Positions 54,868 to 64,000 of a stretch of 64,000 nt of DNA are shown one piece after another. A program made the position numbers and the translations under genes. Positions within the stretch are counted from its first letter, which is position 1. Every line of letters starts with the position of its first letter. The notes beneath the pieces are model-generated. The model ran no database searches, was not told the origin of the DNA, and saw only the letters and a program-made list of their open reading frames with translations. The stretch spans positions 2,274,501 to 2,338,500 of the forward strand of contig NZ_RBXL01000001.1 in assembly GCF_003634315.1 (NCBI RefSeq), in the 5' to 3' direction. The DNA is from Thiocapsa rosea (GTDB taxonomy: Bacteria > Pseudomonadota > Gammaproteobacteria > Chromatiales > Chromatiaceae).

Positions 54868-56591
54868 GTATGGCGACAATGAACTTCAACACCACCAACT
54901 CCACCTTCCGCCAGTTGCTTGGCAATGGATTGAGTTATCGGGTGCCGCCTTTTCAGCGAGACTACTCCTGGACCGAAGACGAGTGGGATGATCTTTGGCA
55001 GGATATGGTGGCGCTTTTTGAGACTGACGGAGAGCCCGCTCATTACATGGGATATCTGGTGCTCCAGTCATCGGACAGTAAGCAATTCGATATCATTGAC
55101 GGTCAGCAGCGCCTCACGACCATCAGTGTCATGATCCTGGCGGGCCTCGGGCACCTCCAGGATCTGATCAATAGCAAGCTCGATGCGGAAAATAACGCGA
55201 AGCGTAAGGAGCAGCTCCAGAACAGCTACATTGGTTATCTCGACCCCGTCAGCCTGGTGCCTCGCTCTAAACTGGAGCTCAATCGACACAACAACCGTTT
55301 CTATCAAACCTACCTTGTGCCGCTGGATAAGCTGCCGCAACGTGGGTTAAATGCCTCCGAACATCAACTGCGCAAGGCGTTCAATTGGTTCAAGGACAGG
55401 ATCAAGACCCGCACCGGTAACCTGGTGGATAGCGGGAAAGCACTGACGGCTTTTATCGATGCGCTGGTTGACAAGCTCTTTTTTACCGTCATCACAGTGA
55501 CCGATGAGCTGAATGCGTTCAAGGTCTTCGAGACGCTGAATGCGCGCGGCGTCAGACTTTCTTCCACTGACCTGCTGAAGAACTATCTGTTTTCCGTTAT
55601 CAGCACGCAGGAAACCCATGAAGCGGAGCTGCGGGCGCTCGAGGAGCGATGGGAGCGGATCGTGGGCCTGCTGGGTAGCGAAAGTTTTCCGGAGTTTCTG
55701 CGCGTGTTCTGGAACAGCCGAAACAAGCTTGTGCGCAAGTCCGACTTGTTCAAAACCATACGCAGGCGCGTCACCACGCGGGATGCGGCATTCGAGCTAC
55801 TCAGGGATCTCGATCAATCAGCCGCTGTCTACGCGGCCCTTCGAGACCCGCAAGATCCATCTTGGGTTGCCGACGAGAGGCGAACGCTTGAGCAACTTGT
55901 GATGTTCAACGTACGCCAACCACTGGCCATGCTTTTGGCCTGTCATGGAACATTCTACGAATCCGAAAGGGCCGGTTTCACTCGCATCATGAAAGCCGTG
56001 GCCGTTGTGTCGTTTCGATACAATGTGATCTGCAATCTGCAGACCCATGAGCAAGAGCGTCTCTACAACGACATTGCCTGGAAGGTATCGGCCGGGACGT
56101 ACTCGCGTGCATCGGACGTGATCTCCGCGTTACGCGAGGTCTATCCGGACGACAGCCAGTTCAAGGCGGCCTTTTCGGAGAAAGAACTGCGCACCACCAA
56201 TAGTCGGAACAAGAAGGTGGTTCGCTATATTCTCTTTGAGATCGAGCGGCAGCGCTCGGGTAAGAGCTTCGAGTTCGAGAGTGCAACCTATAATCTTGAA
56301 CACATCCTTCCAGAGCATCCATCGGAGGCGTGGTCATACATTGCGGAGTCAAAGCAGGACCGACTGATTTATCGCATTGGAAATATGACTCCGCTGGAGA
56401 GCAATCGAAACCGCGATCTTGGTAATGCGGACTATGCGGTCAAAAAAGAGGTCTACGAGCAAAGCGACTTTGAGATTACCCGAGCGGTCGCAGAACACTA
56501 CGACACCTGGGACGAGCCGAAGATCGAGGCAAGGCAAAAGCAATTGGCAACGATCGCTGCGGGAATCTGGAAAGTCGAGTTCGGGGCGTGA
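54864..56591 (+). CDS. GmrSD/BrxU-like DUF262-DUF1524 nuclease within the BREX operon
   Basis: A 575-residue single-chain GmrSD-type protein. The DUF262 part has [20 protein letters not shown] (about residues 26-45) and the nucleotide-binding [12 protein letters not shown] (about 79). The C-terminal DUF1524 part has the HNH-type [11 protein letters not shown] (about 476) and [17 protein letters not shown]. Such enzymes cut DNA with modified cytosines using NTP; BrxU of the pEFER BREX cluster is the precedent. It overlaps pglX and pglZ by 4 bp each, so it is a fixed operon member. It would cover phages whose DNA modification defeats BREX. Confidence 0.88.
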   Translation: MSMATMNFNTTNSTFRQLLGNGLSYRVPPFQRDYSWTEDEWDDLWQDMVALFETDGEPAHYMGYLVLQSSDSKQFDIIDGQQRLTTISVMILAGLGHLQDLINSKLDAENNAKRKEQLQNSYIGYLDPVSLVPRSKLELNRHNNRFYQTYLVPLDKLPQRGLNASEHQLRKAFNWFKDRIKTRTGNLVDSGKALTAFIDALVDKLFFTVITVTDELNAFKVFETLNARGVRLSSTDLLKNYLFSVISTQETHEAELRALEERWERIVGLLGSESFPEFLRVFWNSRNKLVRKSDLFKTIRRRVTTRDAAFELLRDLDQSAAVYAALRDPQDPSWVADERRTLEQLVMFNVRQPLAMLLACHGTFYESERAGFTRIMKAVAVVSFRYNVICNLQTHEQERLYNDIAWKVSAGTYSRASDVISALREVYPDDSQFKAAFSEKELRTTNSRNKKVVRYILFEIERQRSGKSFEFESATYNLEHILPEHPSEAWSYIAESKQDRLIYRIGNMTPLESNRNRDLGNADYAVKKEVYEQSDFEITRAVAEHYDTWDEPKIEARQKQLATIAAGIWKVEFGA

Positions 56592-59092
56592 CGTTGGAAA
56601 ACCGCATCGCCCAAGCGCTGAGCAGACTGTTCGAGAAGCACCGGATCGTCTTCTGGTACGACGCCAAAAGCGAGCTGCGTGCCGATTTCGAGGCCGTAGC
56701 ACTGGAGGGCGTGGATAAGGTCGAGATCGCAAACAACGAGTTCGGGATCAAGCACCGAATTCTACGCGAGCAGCCGGAGGACAAGTTCCTGCTGTATCGC
56801 GACGGGCCTCAGCCGGAGGATCTGGACAACTGGCTGCTCGACGTGCAGTTGGCCCATGGGGAGTTCCGAACCGACCAAGTCGCCATCTGGTTGGCGGAAC
56901 TGGATCTGGGGCTGGAATTCGCCGATGTCGTTCAACAGCAAGTGGAATTCTTCCACGCGGCTAAGCGCAAGGACGCGCTGAAGAAGCTGCTCAAGCCCGA
57001 CGATACGGCCGGTTTGATTCGGCTGAAGATGATCGCGGTTTGCGCGGGTGCCGAGCCCAGGATGGACACGATCCTGGAGAGCCTGCTGCAGGAGCTGGCG
57101 GACGGTAGCGACGAACGGTTTTCGCTGATTGAGCGCTGTGACCTCGAAGGGTTTTTCTGGGCGCAGTTGACGCGTTACTACGGTTACGAGTCATCCGAGC
57201 CGAGCATCCGTGACTTTGTGATCGAACTGTTCAAGTCCTGCTTTGCCATGAGCACGGACGGGCAGGTAAGGCTCAATGCAGACGCGTTGGTCTTCCTCAA
57301 GCGCTGGAAGGACAGTCGCCAGTACGAGGAGAGCTTCGAGAAGCTCTCGGAAGAGTGTGCGGGTGTCTTGGGCATCGAAGCGGATCTTGGCAAGCGTGAT
57401 TTTCGGGATCTGATCGAGGTCGATTACTTTGAGCTGATCGACCGGAAGATCCTCAGTGATCTGGTAAAGGCGGTGGTCGGCCGTACCGTCAGTGCCGGTG
57501 ACGTGGCCTTGTGGGTACGCCAGCGCAGGCAGGGACACTGGTACGCTGGATATCGCGACCTCTATGAAGCGATCGAAGACGCCGCCGGCTTCATGCAGTT
57601 GCTGGGCGAGGCGACCCTGGAAATGGAGAGCCTGGCCGATGGCGTGCAGCGGTACTGCCGGTCCTGGTACCAACTGGACCAGCGCTATCGCAAGTTCGTT
57701 TTCCATTTGCGCAAGTCGGGACAATCCTCGCTGCTGGAAGCGCTTGCCCAGCAGATCGAGAATCTGTACTCGACGGCCTATCTGCTTAAGGTCAACGATC
57801 GCTGGCAGGCACAGGTTGATACAGCCTCAAGCTGGAGTATCCCCTCGCTCCAGCTGCAGCGGCGTTTCTTCGAACACTGGGTACGCCCGTTCCTGAACAA
57901 GGGGGTCAAGGTCTGCGTCGTGATCTCCGATGCGATGCGTTACGAAATCGGCGACGAGTTGCTGACCCTGATCCGCCAGGAGGACCGCTACAGCGCCGAA
58001 CTCGAGCCTGCCTTGGCGATGCTGCCGAGTTACACGCAACTGGGCATGGCCGCTCTGCTGCCCAATCGTGAGCTGGCGATCGGGGACAACGAGACGGCCA
58101 GTGTGCTGGTCGATGGCCTGAGTTCCCAGGGGACGGCGAATCGGGACAAGATCCTCAAGCTGGCGCTGGATGGGTCGGGTTCAGCGGTGACAGCAGAACG
58201 CTTTATGGCGATGAATCGCGAGGATAGCCGCGAACTGCTCAAGACCAACAGCGTGCTGTACATCTACCATAACCGCATCGACCACACTGGCGACAAGATG
58301 CACTCCGAGGGCCAGGCATTCGAGGCGGCGGAGCAGGCGCTCGACGATCTACTGCGCCTGGTCAAGAAGCTGACGGCAGCCAATGCGTCCAACATCCTGG
58401 TCACCGCCGATCACGGCTTCATCTACCAGCACCGGCCGATCGAGGAGAGTGACTTCTCGGCCACAGAGGCAGAAGGCGACAGTATCGGCTACCGGGACCG
58501 CCGCTTTGTCATCGGCAAGGGATTGAAGCAGAAGCCCGGCCTGCGCCACTTCACCTCGCGGGAACTCGGACTCAGCGGGGATCTGGAAATCCAACTGCCC
58601 AAGTCCATCAACCGCCTGCGCCTGAAGGGGTCCGGCAGCCGCTTTGTGCACGGCGGCGCCTCACTGCAGGAGGTGATCATTCCGGTGCTGAAGGTGAACA
58701 AAAAGCGCCAGAGCGACGTGACCAACGTCGAGGTGGAAATCCTGCGGGGTTCCAGTTCCGTGATTACGTCCGGGCAGCTCGCCGTCGTGCTCTACCAAGC
58801 CCAGCCGGTCACCGACAAGGTGCAGTCGAGGGTGCTTCGTGCAGGGCTCTACACCGAAGCCGGTGAGCTGATCTCGGATAGCCATGAACTGATCTTCGAT
58901 CTGACGTCGGATAACCCACGCGAAAGGGAGCTACAGGTGCGTTTCGTGCTGTCGCGTGCCGCTGACGACGCCAATGGCAAAGAGGTGGTGTTGAGGTTCG
59001 AGGAGAAGCACGCGGGCACAACGCATTACAAAGAGTACAAGTCGGTGCGCTACGTGATGCGCCGGTCGTTCACCAGCGACTTTGATTTTTAA
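56588..59092 (+). CDS. pglZ: BREX protein PglZ (alkaline-phosphatase superfamily)
   Basis: An 834-residue type 1 PglZ. The metal-dependent phosphatase-fold core is visible: [18 protein letters not shown] (about residue 445, with the catalytic-site Asp) and [20 protein letters not shown] (about 605, DHG motif). The N-terminal half is helical and acidic. It starts with GTG at 56588 overlapping the preceding stop. PglZ is a core, mostly unexplained BREX component; nuclease or phosphodiesterase activity has been proposed. The frame is intact. Confidence 0.94.
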   Translation: MTLENRIAQALSRLFEKHRIVFWYDAKSELRADFEAVALEGVDKVEIANNEFGIKHRILREQPEDKFLLYRDGPQPEDLDNWLLDVQLAHGEFRTDQVAIWLAELDLGLEFADVVQQQVEFFHAAKRKDALKKLLKPDDTAGLIRLKMIAVCAGAEPRMDTILESLLQELADGSDERFSLIERCDLEGFFWAQLTRYYGYESSEPSIRDFVIELFKSCFAMSTDGQVRLNADALVFLKRWKDSRQYEESFEKLSEECAGVLGIEADLGKRDFRDLIEVDYFELIDRKILSDLVKAVVGRTVSAGDVALWVRQRRQGHWYAGYRDLYEAIEDAAGFMQLLGEATLEMESLADGVQRYCRSWYQLDQRYRKFVFHLRKSGQSSLLEALAQQIENLYSTAYLLKVNDRWQAQVDTASSWSIPSLQLQRRFFEHWVRPFLNKGVKVCVVISDAMRYEIGDELLTLIRQEDRYSAELEPALAMLPSYTQLGMAALLPNRELAIGDNETASVLVDGLSSQGTANRDKILKLALDGSGSAVTAERFMAMNREDSRELLKTNSVLYIYHNRIDHTGDKMHSEGQAFEAAEQALDDLLRLVKKLTAANASNILVTADHGFIYQHRPIEESDFSATEAEGDSIGYRDRRFVIGKGLKQKPGLRHFTSRELGLSGDLEIQLPKSINRLRLKGSGSRFVHGGASLQEVIIPVLKVNKKRQSDVTNVEVEILRGSSSVITSGQLAVVLYQAQPVTDKVQSRVLRAGLYTEAGELISDSHELIFDLTSDNPRERELQVRFVLSRAADDANGKEVVLRFEEKHAGTTHYKEYKSVRYVMRRSFTSDFDF

Positions 59093-59123
59093 GGTCAATA
59101 ACGATCAAATTAGGAGTAAGTTG

Positions 59124-59597
59124 ATGAATATGGATGCCGCTATTCAGAGCAGCGAACTGGCAATGGAAAGAGATCCGAGAGAGGCGAAGCTTGGATATTT
59201 CGCGGGCGGGTCTTTCGTCTTGGATTCAGTGCGGGTGTTTAAGTGGTTCTCCAGCGCTAGAGATCTGGCGACGCATTTGATAGATGTCGAGCCAGTGGTT
59301 TTCGAATGGTCAGATGAAGACGTTGCTCCGATTCGCGAAAAGCTTTCAAAAATACTCGGAGGGCTGGAAGAAGGAGGGCTTACTGAAGAGCTAAGAGCGC
59401 AAGTAAATGCTGTCACCAAGGGTTTCCTCGCTATCGAGTGGTGGGGCGGCTTTGATGACTTGATCGAGGGAAACACGGAGTTCGCGGAAGGCATCCGGTC
59501 AGATTATCGGGATGTAGAAGAAACTGATCAGCAAGATGCGCTCACGAGTTCTGAATTGGGCGGATTCGTAGAGTTTCTTAAGACCTACGGCATTTGA
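59124..59597 (+). CDS. Small acidic protein of unknown function between pglZ and brxL
   Basis: 157 residues starting MNMDAAIQSSELAMERDPRE. ATG at 59124 is supported by TAGGAG 7 bases before it; an upstream frame to 59082 overlaps pglZ. Features: YFAGGSFVLDSVRVFKWFSS, AREL-like RDLATHLIDVEP, VTKGFLAIEWWGGFDDLIEG and a C-terminal SSELGGFVEFLKTYGI. The composition is strongly acidic. No family is recognised. It is in the operon direction and tightly spaced, so probably BREX accessory; an inhibitor or DNA-mimic role is possible but unsupported. Confidence 0.7.
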   Translation: MNMDAAIQSSELAMERDPREAKLGYFAGGSFVLDSVRVFKWFSSARDLATHLIDVEPVVFEWSDEDVAPIREKLSKILGGLEEGGLTEELRAQVNAVTKGFLAIEWWGGFDDLIEGNTEFAEGIRSDYRDVEETDQQDALTSSELGGFVEFLKTYGI

Positions 59598-59629
59598 CTG
59601 GATAACGCATTTGGCGCTGGATATTTGCG

Positions 59630-61699
59630 GTGGAAAAATTGAACCCACTGGATCAAAAAATCAACACGCATTTTCCAGGCCTCGTTGTGCGCAAAGACCT
59701 GGTCAAGGCGGTCAAGGGCAATGCCATTGTCCCGTCCTACGTACTGGAATACCTGCTCGGACAGTACTGCGCCACCAGTGATGAGCCGACGATCCAGACG
59801 GGCATCGAGACGGTTAAGGAGATCCTGCGCAAGCATTACGTACACCGCAACGAGGCCGGGCTTGTCCGCTCCAACATCAAGGAGAAGGGACGGTACAAGG
59901 TCATCGACAAGATCAGCGTTGCACTGAATGAGAAGACCGACGCCTACGAGGCCGAATTCTCGAACCTCGGCATCAAGAAGGTGCTGGTGGACTCGGATAC
60001 CGTCAAGGCGCACCCGAAACTGCTGGTGAGCGGGGTCTGGTGTATCTGCGACATCGAGTACCAGTTCACCGAGGATAAGAACTCCACGCCCTGGGTTCTG
60101 TCCACGCTGAAGCCGATACAGCTGTCGCACTTCGACTTTGAAGCCTATCTGGAAGCGCGTAGGAAGTTCTCGCTCGACGAGTGGATCGACCTGCTAGTGC
60201 AGAGCATGGGTTTCAACCCGGAGATGTTCGGTCGGCGCAGCAAGCTGATCCAGCTTATCCGGCTGATTCCGTTCTGCGAGCGCAACTACAACTTGATCGA
60301 GTTGGGGCCAAAGGGTACCGGCAAGTCGCACATTTTTTCGGAGTTCTCCCCGCACGGCATCCTGATCTCGGGTGGCGAGGTGACAGTCCCGAAACTCTTC
60401 GTCAACAACTCGACCGGCAAGATCGGGCTGGTTGGTTATTGGGATGTCGTGGCCTTCGACGAGTTTGCGGGAAAGCAGAAGCGTGTGGACAAGGCGCTGG
60501 TGGATATTCTGAAGAACTACATGGCGAACAAGTCCTTCTCACGGGGTATCGAGACCTTGGGTGCGGAGGCATCGATGGTCTTCGTCGGCAACACGCGGCA
60601 CGCCGTGCCTTACATGCTGAAGCACTCGGATCTGTTCGAGGAGCTCCCGGAGAAGTTCTACGATTCTGCCTTCCTCGACCGCCTGCACTTCTACATCCCC
60701 GGCTGGGAAGTGGACATCATCCGCAACGAGATGTTTTCGGACGGATACGGCTTCGTGGTCGATTACCTCGCCGAGATCCTGCGTTCCTTGCGCGACCACG
60801 ACTTCTCAGACCGCTACAAGGACCATTTCACCCTGTCTTCCGACATCTCGACGCGCGACCGCGACGGTATTCACAAGACATTCTCCGGGTTGATGAAGAT
60901 CCTGTTTCCGCAAGGTGGGGCAACCAGCGAGGAAGTCGAGGAGTTACTCGGCTTCGCGATGGAAGGCAGAAAACGCGTCAAGGATCAGTTGATGCGCCTC
61001 GACTCGACCTACGCCGATGTGGCCTTCCACTACAGCGACAACGACGGTAAGGACAAGGTCGTCACCACACTGGAAGAGGTCGAGTATCCGCACCACTACC
61101 ACCGGACCATCGCGGAGGCGGAGCCGGATGTCGCGGGAATGCCAACCCAAGCAGGGGAAAGGGCTGGAGCGTCGGAAGAGACACCCGCAGTCACCGAAAA
61201 AGGGGAGGAACCAAAGGAGGGGCATCTAACCTTCAGCGAGAACCAGAAGGGCGTCTCATACGACATGCTGTTCGGCCCCTATTTGCGTGGCGCTGGCCGG
61301 ATCACCGTCACGGACCCCTACATACGGCTCTTCTACCAAGTCCGGAATTTCATGGAGTTCGTGGAGACCGTTGTCCGCTACAAGGAGTCTGGCGAGGAAG
61401 TGGCGATCCAGTTGGTCACCACTGAAGACGATTTTAAAGGCGACCAGCAGCGGGACAACCTCGACAAGATCAAGGCCGCCTGTGAAGCGGTCGGGATCGA
61501 ATTCGAGTGGGAGTTCGACCAATCCAGGTCGATCCATGCCCGTCATATCGTCACCGACACGGGATGGAAAATCTCCCTCGATCGCGGTTTGGACATCTTC
61601 CAGCACTACGAGATGAACGAGGCTTTTGCGTTCGCGAATCGCATGCAACAGTTTCGGCCGTGCAAGGCGTTTGAGGTGACTTACCTCAAGCAGAATTGA
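59630..61699 (+). CDS. brxL: BREX protein BrxL (Lon-like ATPase)
   Basis: A 689-residue AAA+ protein of the BrxL family, last gene of type 1 BREX. Walker A is GPKGTGKSHIFSEF (about residue 226), Walker B VVAFDEFAGKQ (about 280), sensor-like FVGNTRH (about 320). An acidic linker (about 485-530) leads to the Lon-like C-terminal domain (LFYQVRNFMEFVETVVRYK). It starts with GTG at 59630, 32 bp after the previous gene. BrxL forms a DNA-binding hexamer needed for phage exclusion but not methylation. The frame is intact. Confidence 0.94.
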   Translation: MEKLNPLDQKINTHFPGLVVRKDLVKAVKGNAIVPSYVLEYLLGQYCATSDEPTIQTGIETVKEILRKHYVHRNEAGLVRSNIKEKGRYKVIDKISVALNEKTDAYEAEFSNLGIKKVLVDSDTVKAHPKLLVSGVWCICDIEYQFTEDKNSTPWVLSTLKPIQLSHFDFEAYLEARRKFSLDEWIDLLVQSMGFNPEMFGRRSKLIQLIRLIPFCERNYNLIELGPKGTGKSHIFSEFSPHGILISGGEVTVPKLFVNNSTGKIGLVGYWDVVAFDEFAGKQKRVDKALVDILKNYMANKSFSRGIETLGAEASMVFVGNTRHAVPYMLKHSDLFEELPEKFYDSAFLDRLHFYIPGWEVDIIRNEMFSDGYGFVVDYLAEILRSLRDHDFSDRYKDHFTLSSDISTRDRDGIHKTFSGLMKILFPQGGATSEEVEELLGFAMEGRKRVKDQLMRLDSTYADVAFHYSDNDGKDKVVTTLEEVEYPHHYHRTIAEAEPDVAGMPTQAGERAGASEETPAVTEKGEEPKEGHLTFSENQKGVSYDMLFGPYLRGAGRITVTDPYIRLFYQVRNFMEFVETVVRYKESGEEVAIQLVTTEDDFKGDQQRDNLDKIKAACEAVGIEFEWEFDQSRSIHARHIVTDTGWKISLDRGLDIFQHYEMNEAFAFANRMQQFRPCKAFEVTYLKQN

Positions 61700-61934
61700 G
61701 CAGCCGTGATGATATGAGGCACCGGGCCGCCTTGTCGTTGGTTGCTCCGTAGCAGAGGTACCAGTTCGCCACCGACGTCTCGCGATGGGTGAAAAGTGTC
61801 CCGCGGATTACCGTGACTAAAACGTGACGCACAGCAGTCACGGGCTGGCCATCCGTGACATTTTGAGTCACGTTTGCGTGGGGTTGGATGGCGTAACGTG
61901 TTGATATTTAATAGTTCGTGTATCGATGCTATGT
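61700..61934. other. Right arm of the island with clustered CGTGAC motifs
   Basis: No gene is supported. CGTGAC occurs at 61812, 61823 and 61854 and its complement GTCACG at 61837 and 61867, five sites in 61 bp, 60-120 bp from attR. The positions suit arm-type recombinase or excisionase sites, or an operator. Confidence 0.55.
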
Positions 61935-61991
61935 TTTGTAATCAGCAGGTCGTCGGTTCGAATCCGTCCGCCAGCTCCAATAAAACAACGG
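61935..61991 (+). repeat. attR, duplicate of the tRNA-Thr 3' end
   Basis: 57 bases identical to 22840-22896. Only the 3' part of the tRNA is present (no acceptor 5' strand or D arm), so this is not a functional tRNA gene. Confidence 0.93.
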
Positions 61992-62117
61992 TTTAGATGC
62001 ATCTGGATCTAGGCCGTTTCCTTTGGAGTCACTGTTCCAAGGCGGTCGTCTGTCCCGGTCGGCGCGCCGGACCCAACGCCTGTGCCAACTCGAAATCGTG
62101 CCGATGCGAGTCCGCAT

Positions 62118-62810
62118 ATGATGTTGTATGGCTGGACGGGCAAAGCTGCGATCTTGATCGCCGCCGCGGCATTGTCGTCGGCTAGCGGTGCGGCGTGGAG
62201 CTTGGCTCCGGCCGAGCAGGCGGCGCGGCAAGGATCGCTGTCGGGTCCGCGGACGGTCGGCGGGCCGATGACAGGGGATGCCGATGCCGAGGGGACCACG
62301 TCGACCGAGGGCGCCTTCTACCGCTGGGTCGGGCAGGCCGACACCGGGACCAAGATCAAGTTGCGCCTTCTCTGGAGCGAGACGACCAATAGCCGAACGA
62401 TCCATGTCGAGGTCGACGACGCGATGGTCGTCTTGACCGGCGTCGTACGCAACCAAGACGAGAAAGAGACGGCCGATCGCATCGCCTCCCGCATGGAAGG
62501 TGTTGTCCGCGTCGATAATCGTTTGGGCGTCGATCCGGCTGCGAGCATGGTCGAGCAGGGCGATCCGATGCCGGGCGAGGCTGACTCCGGTGCCTCCGAT
62601 CGGTGGATGACCACCCGAGTTACCGCATCGTTGAGTTTCGACCGCACGATCGATCACGCGCTCATCCGTGTGCAGACCCGCTCGGGCATCGTCACGCTGA
62701 CGGGGCGGGTGCCGACACAGGCGCAGAAACGGGACGCCGGCCATATCGCGTCCGACACCACGGGCGTCGAGCGTGTCGAGAACGAGCTGGTTGTCGACCA
62801 TCCCACCTGA
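62118..62810 (+). CDS. Exported protein with two BON domains
   Basis: About 230 residues. The signal peptide MMLYGWTGKAAILIAAAALS leads to two BON repeats: IHVEVDDAMVVLTGVVRNQDEKETADRIA...VDNRLGV (residues about 105-150) and IRVQTRSGIVTLTGRVPTQAQ...VENELVV (about 185-230). BON domains bind membranes or other surfaces, as in OsmY. The start at 62118 begins at the signal peptide; ATG 62082 upstream is possible. It lies just outside the island. Probable periplasmic stress or envelope role, inferred. Confidence 0.85.
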   Translation: MMLYGWTGKAAILIAAAALSSASGAAWSLAPAEQAARQGSLSGPRTVGGPMTGDADAEGTTSTEGAFYRWVGQADTGTKIKLRLLWSETTNSRTIHVEVDDAMVVLTGVVRNQDEKETADRIASRMEGVVRVDNRLGVDPAASMVEQGDPMPGEADSGASDRWMTTRVTASLSFDRTIDHALIRVQTRSGIVTLTGRVPTQAQKRDAGHIASDTTGVERVENELVVDHPT

Positions 62811-62854
62811 GGGCGGATCGAAAACGGTCGTCGGACGAACCGTCGCGTTCGAAA

Positions 62855-62884
62855 ATCCATCCATCCATCCATCCATCCATCCAT
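62855..62884. repeat. Tetranucleotide microsatellite (ATCC)n
   Basis: About 7.5 copies of ATCC, located 45 bp after the BON-protein stop and in no credible gene. Frames through it read MDGWMDGW on the minus strand, an artefact. Confidence 0.93.
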
Positions 62885-63051
62885 CATTGGGCCGAGTCTG
62901 CCCGTTGCCTGTGCAGCCCCCGGATCTGCGATCCCTGCGGGCCGAGTCGGGCTCATACCCGAGTCCGCTCGATCGTTTGGCGGTGTGCGCGCGGTTCTGG
63001 AATCCAGCCCTGCCGGCGCGTCGACGAGGAAGCACGGGACGCCGCCCTCGC

Positions 63052-63471
63052 TCAATCTTTGCCGATCACCGTCCGAGTCTTCTCACGACGCAGCTTGATC
63101 TCCGGCGGAGTCGCCCCCCGGATCGTCGCATTCCGTTCTTGGATCAGCCACTTTTGGTAGATGAGCGACGTGTTTGTCTGCGGCGGTTGCTCTTTGGCGG
63201 GTGCTCTCGTTCGCTGTCGATCGAGCCGGGTTGCCGGGGGTTGCGCCGTCGGATACGGGATCACTTCGGATCCCTGATCGCGCTTGGCGCCCGCCGGTTT
63301 GCCGGTGATGTCCAGCGTCTCCGTGGCTGCATCGTGAGGGCAGGCGATGTGGCTGAAGGAGACCTTCCCGTCCTTGCTGATGCACTTGTGGATTTCAGCT
63401 GTGGTCGGTGGCGAGAACCCGCCGACGGCAATGGCGAGAATCACGAGGCTATCTTTGCAGCGTCCCGGCAT
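63052..63471 (-). CDS. Exported DUF4124-like protein
   Basis: 139 residues. After a signal-like segment (LVILAIAVGGFSPPTTA) comes AEIHKCISKDGKVSFSHIACP, the DUF4124 pattern of two cysteines around a short beta hairpin. The rest is polar with PAKEQPPQTN and a basic end. Function is unknown; such proteins are common in gammaproteobacteria. It follows the cupin gene by 15 bp on the same strand, so they may share a transcript. Confidence 0.72.
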   Translation of the reverse strand: MPGRCKDSLVILAIAVGGFSPPTTAEIHKCISKDGKVSFSHIACPHDAATETLDITGKPAGAKRDQGSEVIPYPTAQPPATRLDRQRTRAPAKEQPPQTNTSLIYQKWLIQERNATIRGATPPEIKLRREKTRTVIGKD

Positions 63472-63486
63472 GTGCTTCCTCCTTGT

Positions 63487-63906
63487 TTACGATGACGCGT
63501 CTTGGTCGACCGATTCGCTCCCGTCGGGGCGATAGAGCTGAACGGTTTCCTGCTCGTTGGCATTGTTGCGCGCGACGATGGCGAGCGCGGGCTCGGTATC
63601 GCTCAGATTTCTGGGTTGATGGGGCACGCCCGGCGGAATGAAGATGAAATCGCCTTCGCTGTTGATCACCGAGTGCCGGAGATTCTCGCCGTAGCGTGTC
63701 TCGACGCGGCCCTTGAGCAGATAGATGGCGGTTTCGAAACCTAGGTGCAGGTGGGGCTCGGCCTCGCCTGCGGGCGGGATCACGACCAGGTTCATCGAGA
63801 GGCCCGCAGCGCCGGCCGTGGCCTCGGAGATGCCCACGAAGTTGGGCAGCCGTTGCAGCGTGTCGGTGGGAAGCTCGGGTCGGACCGTCACGATCTTTGC
63901 GTTCAC
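63487..63906 (-). CDS. Cupin-domain protein
   Basis: A 139-residue single cupin. Motif 1 is PHLHLGFETAIYLLKGRVET and motif 2 is GDFIFIPPGVPHQPRN, with the metal-binding His and Glu residues in place. Small cupins bind a metal and a small ligand; the substrate is unknown. The start MNAKIVTVRPELP is at 63906. About 94 bp of upstream sequence remains before the window end, with nothing recognisable. Confidence 0.88.
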   Translation of the reverse strand: MNAKIVTVRPELPTDTLQRLPNFVGISEATAGAAGLSMNLVVIPPAGEAEPHLHLGFETAIYLLKGRVETRYGENLRHSVINSEGDFIFIPPGVPHQPRNLSDTEPALAIVARNNANEQETVQLYRPDGSESVDQDASS

Positions 63907-64000
63907 GACTGGATTGCCTCTGGTTCGCTCGCGTTTCTTCGATCATGGGGGTTGCGACGTGCCACGAGAAGGCGCAAGCCGCTGCGGATCGCCGACTGTA

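Larger units (their letters stand above)
22897..61991. mobile_element. 39-kb genomic island in tRNA-Thr carrying a BREX operon
   Basis: It is bounded by the 57-bp direct repeats at the tRNA 3' end and at 61935-61991. The content is accessory: BREX genes, a helicase/Hsp70-like module, radC, group II introns and several insertion sequences, with patches of AT-rich DNA at 23.8-25.0 and 27.7-28.2 kb. No tyrosine or serine recombinase is recognisable inside, so it is probably no longer self-mobile or is moved in trans. Confidence 0.88.

Noticed and set aside
61686-61871. Small minus-strand frame after brxL
   Set aside because: It overlaps the end of brxL and the CGTGAC cluster, has no ribosome site and no recognisable feature.
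61935-61979. Second tRNA-Thr gene
   Set aside because: Only the 3' portion is present; no 5' acceptor strand, D arm or full anticodon stem. It is the attR repeat.
62692-63055. Minus-strand frames containing MDGWMDGWMDG
   Set aside because: These are translations of the ATCC microsatellite.

Overview
The window looks like chromosome from a GC-rich gammaproteobacterium, most likely a purple sulfur bacterium of the Chromatiaceae. This is inferred from gene style, the Hut haem-uptake set, paired DUF29 genes and dense palindromic intergenic repeats; no rRNA is present to prove it.

Core part, 1-22.9 kb. A haem acquisition locus comes first: hutX (cut by the window edge) and hutW on the minus strand, then TonB receptor, hutZ, hutB, hutC and hutD on the plus strand, with a Fur-like box over the receptor promoter. 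Then follow folP, a small lipoprotein, a pilin with an unusual tail, apbE, a very long RND pump subunit, two DUF29 genes, an ISL3 insertion sequence, ruvB, glcD and tRNA-Thr(TGT). Intergenic spaces carry several repeat families. One has ends TTAAACCGCGYCC/GGRCGCGGTTTAA and lies so close to genes that it supplies start or stop codons. A 23-codon ghost of a second ruvB end lies beside one palindrome.

Island, about 22.9-62.0 kb. The last 45 bases of the tRNA plus 12 downstream bases (57 bp) are repeated exactly at 61935-61991, marking attL and attR of a 39-kb genomic island. I see no integrase. The island holds (i) a membrane protein gene split by an insertion sequence that itself contains an ORF-less group II intron; (ii) two group II introns with reverse transcriptases; (iii) a SNF2-type helicase gene next to an Hsp70/actin-like ATPase gene, both broken by insertions; (iv) radC and a membrane protein; (v) a type 1 BREX operon: brxA, brxB, brxC, pglX, a GmrSD/BrxU-like gene, pglZ, a small unknown gene and brxL. 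pglX is interrupted by an insertion sequence.

The main observation is one mobile-element family (transposase about 560-570 aa, ending in a CVEGRNG segment, TIR GGCCTTGATCATCGNTTGG, 8-9 bp target duplications). It has inserted four times in the island, three times as a full element and once as a 132-bp MITE. Each time, removing the element and one target copy restores a continuous reading frame. The island therefore records a defence cargo switched off piece by piece by a poorly described IS family.

Right of the island are a two-BON-domain exported protein, a tetranucleotide microsatellite, a DUF4124-like protein and a cupin.
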